Of a DNA stretch of 64,000 bases, positions 58,192-64,000 are shown one piece after another. The position numbers and the translations under genes were made by a program. How positions within the stretch are numbered: the first letter of the stretch is position 1; each line of letters begins with the position of its first letter. Location of the stretch: positions 248,001 through 312,000 of the forward strand of contig NZ_JNZD01000006.1 of the NCBI RefSeq assembly GCF_000725495.1, given 5' to 3'. Below the pieces are notes generated by a model. That model ran no database searches, was not told the DNA's origin, and saw only the letters and a list, made by a program, of their open reading frames with translations. This DNA is from Streptomyces aureus (lineage in GTDB: Bacteria > Actinomycetota > Actinomycetes > Streptomycetales > Streptomycetaceae).

Positions 58192-59640
58192 CTATCGCAA
58201 GGGGCACGAGGTGAGCAGCGCCGTGGCGTCCGCGTCCTTGGGGCGGAGCACGGTGTGGCCGGCGGGAGGGCGTCCTTCGCCGGAAAGCCAGCGCTCCAGG
58301 GCGGTGAAGGCCGCGTGGTGGCAGGGGGTCATCGGACGGAGCCGGCCCGGGAACGCGTCGACGAGGGAGTCGGTGTGGGTCCCGTCCTCGATGCGGTAGT
58401 ACCGCAGTAGCGGCCCCCGTCCGGCCTCGCGCACCATCCGGGCGTAGACGTCCCCGTCGCGGCTGATCGGAAGCAGCACGTCGAGCGTGCCCTGGAGGGT
58501 GACGAGCGGTTTGCCGATGCGCCCGGTCAGCGCGATGCGGTCGACGGCTCGGTGCACGGCGCGGGGGCGCGTTCCGTAGTCGTAGTCGGTGTCGCAGCCG
58601 GGGGTGCCGGAGGCGCAGAACGGCGTTCCGGCCTCGGTCGCCCCGTCGTATCCGGGGTCCAGTTCCTCGCGGTAGATGCGCTGGGTCAGGTCCCAGTAGG
58701 TCGCGTAGTGGTACGGCCACAGGAACTCCGACCCGGCCGGATAGCCGGCCGCGTACATCGCCTCCCGGGCCTCCCCGGCGCCGGGTCCGCCCGCCGCGTG
58801 GACCGGATAGGCGCGCAGTGCGGCCGGCAGGAACGCCAATAGATTGGGGCCATCGGAGCTCCAGAGCGTGCCCTCCCAGTCGACGCCTCCGTCGTAGAGC
58901 TCGGGGTGGTTCTCCAGCTGCCAGCGGACCAGGTAGCCGCCGTTGGAGATGCCGGTGGCGATGGTGCGGGCGGGCGAGCGGCCGTAGCGCTCCTCGACGA
59001 CCGTGCGGGCGGCCCGGGTGAGCTGGGTGAGCCGGGTGTTCCACTCGGCGATGCCGTCGCCGGGGCGGCGGCCGTCCCGGTAGAAGGCGAGGCCGGTGTT
59101 GCCCTTGTCGGTGGCGGCGTAGGCGTAGCCCCGTGCGAGCACCCAGTCGGAGATCGCGCGGTCGTTGGCGTACTGCTCACGGTTGCCCGGTGTTCCGGCG
59201 ACGACGAGTCCGCCGTTCCAGTGGTCGGGCAGCCGAATCACGAACTGCGCGTCGTGGTTCCACCCGTGGTCGGTGTTGGTGGTGGAGGTGTCGGGGAAGT
59301 AGCCGTCGATCTGGGTGCCGGGCACTCCGCTGGGTGTCGGGAGGTCCTTGGGGGTCAGGCCCGCGTAGTCGGCGGGGTCGGTGTGGCCGGAAGCGACGGT
59401 CCCGGCGGTGGTCAACTCGTCGAGACAGGCGGCCTGTTGGTAGGCGGCACCGGGGACTCGCGGCGGATCGTCCGGCGAGCAGACCCCGGTGCGCGGGACG
59501 TGGCCGCCGACGGCGGGTGACGGCGCGGCGGCGGCGAGGACGCCGGAACCGGTGGTCGCGAGCAGGAGCGCGCAGAGCCCGGCACGCCATCGGGGCCGCC
59601 GTCGGCCGGGTGGGGTGACGTCCGTGCTGGAGAGGAGCAT
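58192..59640 (-). CDS. Secreted alpha/beta hydrolase
   Basis: 482 residues with a Sec signal (about 1-45, Arg-rich start, then ALLLATTGSGVLAAAA). The catalytic Ser is in GISNGGY (S232), the acid probably in GTLDVLLPISRD and the His in EDGTHTD. VVAGTPGNREQYANDRAISD and YAATDKGNTGLAF form the oxyanion side. The layout, with about 240 residues between Ser region and C-terminal His and extra cysteines (CASGTPGCD, TPCHH), recalls tannase/feruloyl-esterase-type and 3-hydroxybutyrate-oligomer hydrolases. It would split esters outside the cell. It converges with the MFS gene 28 bases away. Confidence 0.82.
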   Translation of the reverse strand: MLLSSTDVTPPGRRRPRWRAGLCALLLATTGSGVLAAAAPSPAVGGHVPRTGVCSPDDPPRVPGAAYQQAACLDELTTAGTVASGHTDPADYAGLTPKDLPTPSGVPGTQIDGYFPDTSTTNTDHGWNHDAQFVIRLPDHWNGGLVVAGTPGNREQYANDRAISDWVLARGYAYAATDKGNTGLAFYRDGRRPGDGIAEWNTRLTQLTRAARTVVEERYGRSPARTIATGISNGGYLVRWQLENHPELYDGGVDWEGTLWSSDGPNLLAFLPAALRAYPVHAAGGPGAGEAREAMYAAGYPAGSEFLWPYHYATYWDLTQRIYREELDPGYDGATEAGTPFCASGTPGCDTDYDYGTRPRAVHRAVDRIALTGRIGKPLVTLQGTLDVLLPISRDGDVYARMVREAGRGPLLRYYRIEDGTHTDSLVDAFPGRLRPMTPCHHAAFTALERWLSGEGRPPAGHTVLRPKDADATALLTSCPLR

Positions 59641-59861
59641 CCGGGACCTCGAATCCGCAGGGGGAGGGAGTGGACGCGCCGGACGCTAGTGAAACGGATT
59701 CCGTGGGGACATGTGCCGGGTCGCCATGATGACGGGGGCGGGAGCGGGGTCGGCGACCATGGCGGCCGATCTCCGCTTGTGCGAGCCGGAGTTGAGACCC
59801 TGACGGGAACGACTGCGGTCGGCGGGGGTGCGGTGGGGCGACTCCGTGCGGGGAGACCCGC

Positions 59862-60395
59862 TCAGGGGCGGGGCGCCAGCACCTCCAGGGCGCCTGTCTC
59901 GGTGTCGTAGCTGCGCAGGGTGGTGAGCGTGACCGTCAGCGGCGGCGTCGGCAGCAACTCGGGGATCCGCCGGTCGGCGAAGGCGCCGGACCGCCGGGAA
60001 CGGCCGAGCGTGACGTGAGGGCTCCAGCGCGCGGGGTCGTGGAGGGGGTTGAGCGTCTCGGGCGGGCTGTCGGAGGCCACCGCGTCCCAGGCCCGGCCGT
60101 GCAAGTCGGCCAGCGCGGAGTCGAGTTCGAGTCCCCAGGCCAGGACCGAGGTCGGCCGCTCGAACCGGACCACGCCGGAGATCCGCACCGGCAGCGGCAG
60201 CGCGGCGGCCACGTCGGCGAGTTCCCAGCGGATCGGGGCGGTCAGCTCGGGACAGGAAGCCAGGGTGACGTGCGGGCTGTTGGTCGGTGAGCGGAGCCGC
60301 GCCTGACTGGGCAGTCCCGCCTCCACGAGCCGTCGCCACGCCTCCCGGACCGCGAGGTCCGCCGCCTCGTCCAACAGGACCTCGACCGTACGCAC
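59862..60395 (-). CDS. 2'-5' RNA ligase-like 2H phosphoesterase
   Basis: 177 residues from the GTG at 60395; TATGCT ends 6 bases before it, so the mRNA may be leaderless. Two HxT motifs with matching flanks, SPHVTLASC and SPHVTLGRS, mark the 2H phosphoesterase fold. VEVLLDEAADLAVREAWRRL is a typical first helix. Members hydrolyse 2',3'-cyclic phosphates or ligate RNA ends; the bacterial role is unclear. It stands alone. Confidence 0.88.
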   Translation of the reverse strand: MRTVEVLLDEAADLAVREAWRRLVEAGLPSQARLRSPTNSPHVTLASCPELTAPIRWELADVAAALPLPVRISGVVRFERPTSVLAWGLELDSALADLHGRAWDAVASDSPPETLNPLHDPARWSPHVTLGRSRRSGAFADRRIPELLPTPPLTVTLTTLRSYDTETGALEVLAPRP

Positions 60396-60567
60396 CGGGG
60401 CAGCATACCTACGCCGGCCTGCGGTTTCCGCGGTGCGCGGCCGGGTGCGCCGGACCGGGAGCACGGCAGCGGGCCGCGCGGCGGAGGTCCGCCCGAGGGG
60501 TGCAGGGTCCCGCCGTCAGGAAGCAGCCGGGCCGCACCGCCCTTGCCGCCGAGCCGAGCCCGGCACG

Positions 60568-60682
60568 GCTTTCGCACGGCCCTGGCACTGCTTTCGTACG
60601 GCCCTGGCACGGACTTCGTACGGCCCTGACACGGCCTGCGTACGGCCCTGACGCGGCGTTCGTACGGGCCCTGGCGCGGCCC
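60568..60682. repeat. About 23-bp degenerate tandem repeat, 5 copies
   Basis: Units around CTTTCGTACGGCCCTGGCACGG, differing at a few positions, run head to tail. They lie in the 550-base region 60396-60945 between the 2H gene and the TetR gene, which has no gene. The following hairpin overlaps the last unit. The rest of the region is low-complexity and shows nothing else I can support. Confidence 0.8.
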
Positions 60683-60710
60683 TCCGTCTCGGGGGAGGAC
60701 GGAGGGCCGC
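60676..60710. terminator. Terminator, 13-bp stem
   Basis: GCGGCCCTCCGTC pairs perfectly with GACGGAGGGCCGC around a 9-base loop. It is about 236 bases downstream of the TetR stop and is the only strong stem in this region. Confidence 0.7.
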
Positions 60711-60945
60711 TCCTCCACCATGCACGCGGGCCATGCCGTTGGCATAGGTGGCTGCCCGGACAATTCGGCGCGGAAGTAAGTCAGCACCCCCTCGGGAGGA
60801 CGCCCTACTCAGGACCGACGACCACGTCACCGATCTTGGCCTGAAACCGGACCAGCCGATCCCCCGCGAACCCGACCGTCGCGACGAAGGGCAGGCTCTT
60901 GTCGCAGCCTGCCAACTCCCCTCCGCAACACCGGAATCGAGCCCA

Positions 60946-61596
60946 TCAGCCCTGTCGGCGCTGATCCGACGCCGCCCACAGGTCCGGGCAGAGCACCGCG
61001 ACGACGCGTTCGAAGCGGGCCGCCATCTCGTCGGCCGTCTGCTCGGGGTGGTGTCGCCACCAGGACACCGCGGCGCTCACCGTCCCGTACCAGAGGTGGG
61101 TGACGAGGTCGGCGTCGAGCGGTTCGACCTCCGGGGAGGCGTGCAGGAACTCGGCGACGCCCACCGCTCCCAGCCGGTTGAGCTCCCTGCGGTACGCCGT
61201 CGCCGCGTCGTGCAGCGGCCCGTCCGGCGGAAGCGTCGCGTCGTAGACGAGTTCCCAGTCGTGCAGGCGGGACGCGAGCGCACGAAAGACGGCCTCCAGC
61301 GTGCGTACGGCCCGCGAGAGGTCGGAGGGTCCCTGCTGGGCGGACGCGACGGCCTCGACGAGGCGGGTCCCGGCCTCGTCGAGACAGGTCAGATAGAGGC
61401 TGTCCTTGGACCCGAAGTACTCGTAGATCATGGGTTTGGTGATGCCGGCCAGTGCCGCCACCCGCGCGGTCGAACCGCCCGCGTAGCCCTTGACCCCGAA
61501 CTCCTCGGCGGCCGCCTCCAGGATCAGCCGCTCCCGGTCCTTGCGGGGCATTCCCTTCGTGCCCACGCCCTGTGTCGTCCTCGGCTGCTTGCTCAT
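60946..61596 (-). CDS. TetR-family transcriptional regulator
   Basis: 216 residues from the ATG at 61596. DNA-binding helices: RLILEAAAEEFGVKGYAGGS, TARVAALAGITKPMIYEYFG and SKDSLYLTCLDEAG. The ligand domain (about 85-200) is helical. It is divergent from an FAD-linked oxidase gene, with 70 bases between start codons and an inverted repeat covering the likely promoters, so it very probably represses that gene and itself. Confidence 0.93.
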   Translation of the reverse strand: MSKQPRTTQGVGTKGMPRKDRERLILEAAAEEFGVKGYAGGSTARVAALAGITKPMIYEYFGSKDSLYLTCLDEAGTRLVEAVASAQQGPSDLSRAVRTLEAVFRALASRLHDWELVYDATLPPDGPLHDAATAYRRELNRLGAVGVAEFLHASPEVEPLDADLVTHLWYGTVSAAVSWWRHHPEQTADEMAARFERVVAVLCPDLWAASDQRRQG

Positions 61597-61614
61597 GTCC
61601 CCACCCTATGCCAA

Positions 61615-61633
61615 AGTGACCGCTCGGTAAGTT
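61615..61633. promoter_or_regulatory. TetR operator
   Basis: AGTGACCGCTCGGTAAGTT holds an ACCG-CT-CGGT inverted repeat with partly symmetric flanks, midway between the divergent TetR and oxidase genes. This position suits repression of both. Confidence 0.7.
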
Positions 61634-61666
61634 ACCCGACGTTCAGTTCAAGGAGCTGGGGGCACG

Positions 61667-63274
61667 ATGAGCGGCAGGACGCGTTCGTGGTGGGGCTGGG
61701 GAAACATCGAGGACGCCGTGACCGGCGCGGAGCGGGCGGAACTCACCCGCCGCACCGCCGCGTTGCTCCCGGACGCGGATCTGACCGTGCACGAGGCACC
61801 GCCGATCGAGTCGTTCGACGTGGCCCCGAGCCGGGTCACCGCCCCGCCCGCGCTGGCCCGGCTGGCGTCGTACGACACCCGCGACCGGCTGGCGCACAGC
61901 CATGGCCAGGCCTTCCGGGACGTCGTCCGCGCGCTGCTCGGGCAGCTCCCCCATGTGCCCGACCTCGTCGTGCGCCCCACGTCGGAGGCCGAGGTGGTAC
62001 AGGTCCTGGAGTGGTGCGACGGCGCCGGCATCGCGGTCGTCCCGTTCGGTGGCGGCACTTCCGTGGTGGGAGGCGTCGAAGCGCGTACGGGCGCGGACTA
62101 CGCCGGAGTGGTCAGCCTGAATCTCGGCCGCCTGGACCGGGTCCTGGAGGTCGACGGCACCAGCCGGGCCGCCCTCGTCCAGGCCGGCGTCCTCGGCCCC
62201 CGCCTGGAGGAGCAGCTCAGGCCCCACGGGTACACGCTCCGGTTCTTCCCCCAGTCCTTCGAGTTCTCCTCGCTCGGCGGCTGGCTGGCGACCCGGGCCG
62301 GCGGCCACTTCGCGACCCGCCTCACCCACATCGACGACCTCACCGAGTCGCTGCGGGTGGTCACGCCCGCCGGTGTCGTCGAGAGCCGCCGTCTGCCCGG
62401 TTCGGGCGCCGGCCCCTCCCCCGACCGGATGTTCCTCGGTTCCGAGGGAGCACTCGGGGTCATCACCCAGGCCTGGGTCCGCCTCCAGGACCGTCCGCGC
62501 TGGCGCTCGGGAGCGTCCGTCGCCTTCGAGGACTACGAGGCGGGGGTCCGGGCCGTACGGGCCCTGGCGCAGTCCGGGCTCGATCCCGCCAACTGCCGGC
62601 TCCTGGACCCGACGGAGGCGTTCATCAACGCTGGCAGCCCGACCGCGGTGCTGGTGCTCGGCTTCGAGTCCGCCGACCACCCCGTCACCGCCTCCCTGGA
62701 CCGCGCCCTGGAACTGTGCCGCGACCACGGCGGCACCCTGCCCGAGCCGCCGCGCCACACCGACTCCGCGGAGGCGGCCGCGCGGACCTCGGCCGCCGAC
62801 ACCTGGCGCTCCTCCTTCCTGCGGATGCCCTACCAGCGGGACGCCCTCGCGGCCCAGGCCATGATCGTGGAGACGTTCGAGACAGCCTGCACCTGGGACC
62901 GGTTCGCGGCCCTCCGGGCGGCCGTCGACACCGCGGCCCGGGACGCCCTGCGCCAGGTCGGCGCCACGGGGGTCGTGACCTGCCGGTTCACCCATGTCTA
63001 TCCCGACGGTCCCGCCCCGTACTTCGGGATCTACGCGGCGGGCACATGGGGCAGGACCGTCGAGCAGTGGGACGAGATCAAGCGGGCGGTCTCCGAGGCG
63101 CTGATCACGCACGGCGCCACCATCACCCACCATCACGCGGTGGGCCGGGACCACCGGCCGTGGTACGACCGGCAGCGCCCGGACCTCTTCGCCGCCGCGC
63201 TGCGGGCGGGCAAGGCCGTGCTGGACCCGTCCGGGATCCTGAACCCCGGAGCCGTGATCGACCCCCTGCGCTGA
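61667..63274 (+). CDS. FAD-linked oxidase, alkyl-DHAP synthase-like
   Basis: 535 residues from the ATG at 61667; AGGAG lies 11 bases upstream. The VAO/PCMH-type FAD domain (about 95-270) has VVRPTSEAEVVQVLEWCDGA, VVPFGGGTSVVGG, SSLGGWLATRAGGHFATRLT and GSEGALGVITQAWV. The C-terminal half has ITHHHAVGRDHRPWY, matching the His-rich active-site loop of alkyldihydroxyacetone-phosphate synthase, and DPSGILNPGAV. That enzyme makes ether lipids from acyl-DHAP and an alcohol; many actinobacterial relatives are instead glycolate/lactate-type oxidases. The His loop favours the synthase-like branch. The divergent TetR gene controls it. Confidence 0.88.
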   Translation: MSGRTRSWWGWGNIEDAVTGAERAELTRRTAALLPDADLTVHEAPPIESFDVAPSRVTAPPALARLASYDTRDRLAHSHGQAFRDVVRALLGQLPHVPDLVVRPTSEAEVVQVLEWCDGAGIAVVPFGGGTSVVGGVEARTGADYAGVVSLNLGRLDRVLEVDGTSRAALVQAGVLGPRLEEQLRPHGYTLRFFPQSFEFSSLGGWLATRAGGHFATRLTHIDDLTESLRVVTPAGVVESRRLPGSGAGPSPDRMFLGSEGALGVITQAWVRLQDRPRWRSGASVAFEDYEAGVRAVRALAQSGLDPANCRLLDPTEAFINAGSPTAVLVLGFESADHPVTASLDRALELCRDHGGTLPEPPRHTDSAEAAARTSAADTWRSSFLRMPYQRDALAAQAMIVETFETACTWDRFAALRAAVDTAARDALRQVGATGVVTCRFTHVYPDGPAPYFGIYAAGTWGRTVEQWDEIKRAVSEALITHGATITHHHAVGRDHRPWYDRQRPDLFAAALRAGKAVLDPSGILNPGAVIDPLR

Positions 63275-63328
63275 CGCCACTCCTCGTGCCACGGCCCACC
63301 GGCATCACGCACGGCGCCCACGGCGGCC

Positions 63329-64000
63329 TCAGATGTCGGACGGCGCCTCGGTGAACCGGTTCAGGCCCAGCACGGCGAGCAGACCCAGCTTCTCGTGGCC
63401 GTCGGTGCGCGGCGGGGCCGTGAGGACGAGGAGGGTCTGGGACTGGTCCTCGGTGAAGAGCGCCTGGCAGTCCAGCTCGATCGGACCCAGTTCGGGATGC
63501 AGGAGGGTCTTGTGGTCCTCGAAGCGCTGCGCGACCTCGTGCCGGTCCCACAATTCGGCGAACTCCACGCTCGTCCTCTGGAGGGTCCGTACGAGTGTCC
63601 CGGCACGCGACCCCGGTCCGCGCAGCCCGTGGGCCGCCCGCAGATTGGCGACCTGCGCGCGGCTCTGCCGTTCGTGATCGTCCTCGGGGTAGATGGTCCG
63701 CTCCGACGGATCCGTGAACCAGCGGTAGATCGCGCTGCGGGAGAGCCCCGTGTGCCGTGAGGCGTCACCGAACAGGGCGACGGCCATCCGGTTCTGCACC
63801 AGCGTCTCGTTGAGGTCGGTCAGGATCATCGCGGGCGTGTCGTCGAGGTGGTCAAGCACGCGCAGCAGTGCCGGGGCGACATGCGTGGGGGCGGACAGCC
63901 TGGCCGGCGCGTTGCGTCCGGCGACCCGGTACAGATAGGCGCGCTCGTCGTCGGTCAGCCGCAGGGCGCGGGCGAGCGAGGCCAGCATCTGATCACTGGG
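63329..64000 (-). CDS. XRE/MmyB-type transcriptional regulator, 5' part outside window
   Basis: At least 223 residues; the frame is open to the window edge and the first in-window residues (PSDQMLASLARALRLTDDER) lie at the end of an XRE helix-turn-helix, so the DNA-binding part is mostly missing. The rest is the MmyB-like ligand-binding domain: ALLRVLDHLDDTPAMILTDL, NRMAVALFGDASRHTG and WDRHEVAQRFEDHKTLLHPE then LGPIELDCQALFTEDQ. Such regulators in Streptomyces often control oxidoreductases or antibiotic-related genes. It converges with the oxidase gene. Confidence 0.92.
   Translation of the reverse strand, partial: PSDQMLASLARALRLTDDERAYLYRVAGRNAPARLSAPTHVAPALLRVLDHLDDTPAMILTDLNETLVQNRMAVALFGDASRHTGLSRSAIYRWFTDPSERTIYPEDDHERQSRAQVANLRAAHGLRGPGSRAGTLVRTLQRTSVEFAELWDRHEVAQRFEDHKTLLHPELGPIELDCQALFTEDQSQTLLVLTAPPRTDGHEKLGLLAVLGLNRFTEAPSDI

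Noticed and set aside
1..64000. Prophage, insertion sequence, integrase or tRNA-linked island
   Set aside because: No transposase, integrase, phage structural gene or recognisable tRNA was seen on either strand by reading.

Overview
The window is high-GC (roughly 70% or more) actinobacterial DNA. GC-rich third codon positions, GTG and one TTG start, Streptomyces-type regulators (ECF41 sigma factor, HisKA_3/LuxR pairs, many TetR/MarR/MerR/LysR genes), Sec-exported glycosidases and a rifampin phosphotransferase behind a rifamycin-associated element all point to Streptomyces or a close relative. I saw no ribosomal, tRNA, replication or other core gene, and no insertion sequence, phage gene, integrase or CRISPR array. 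The gene content fits an accessory part of a chromosome, probably an arm. About 60 genes are annotated.

Layout. 0-14.4 kb holds secreted or membrane glycosidases and their regulation: a 2204-residue exported GH92 mannosidase fused to a PAP2-type phosphatase, a LUD-domain gene and an ECF41 sigma gene transcribed divergently from near-identical promoters, a membrane-anchored GH5 enzyme, and a coupled HEAT-like/HExxH pair. 14.4-22.3 kb has single-gene units: VOC proteins, GNAT acetyltransferases, a CE4 deacetylase, a methyltransferase, a GH3 protein and a frameshifted small secreted peptide. 22.3-27.7 kb is an FtsX-type ABC exporter divergent from a two-component system whose kinase/regulator junction is abnormal. 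27.8-38.1 kb carries a Ser/Thr kinase, an AlkZ-like DNA glycosylase, several membrane or secreted unknowns, a stand-alone GyrB-ATPase-like protein with altered catalytic residues, a phosphotransferase and a double-VOC protein. 38.2-44 kb carries an EamA exporter and its divergent MarR regulator with two operators, a pterin-dehydratase/VOC fusion, a Fic-like toxin-antitoxin pair and a MerR-methyltransferase fusion. 44-47 kb is the rifampin phosphotransferase with its control region. 47-53.3 kb is an acyl-CoA catabolic locus: a PaaG-like isomerase and a nitronate monooxygenase divergent from an SDR and an acyl-CoA dehydrogenase, with paired operator-like boxes between. 53.8-64 kb holds MarR/DUF1398, NmrA-like reductase/LysR/MFS, a secreted alpha/beta hydrolase, a 2H phosphoesterase, TetR/FAD oxidase and the 3' part of an XRE regulator cut by the window edge.

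The working modules I can argue for are: (a) GH92 plus phosphatase in one polypeptide, possibly for phosphorylated mannans; (b) an ECF41 sigma factor with a LUD protein as likely target; (c) divergent regulator/target pairs with visible operators (MarR-EamA, LysR-MFS, MarR-DUF1398, TetR-FAD oxidase); (d) rifamycin-inducible drug inactivation; (e) the acyl-CoA locus. Several intergenic regions carry short tandem repeats (7, 25, 29, 38 and about 23 bp periods), the main non-coding oddity. Functions are assigned from recognised motifs; no database search was run.
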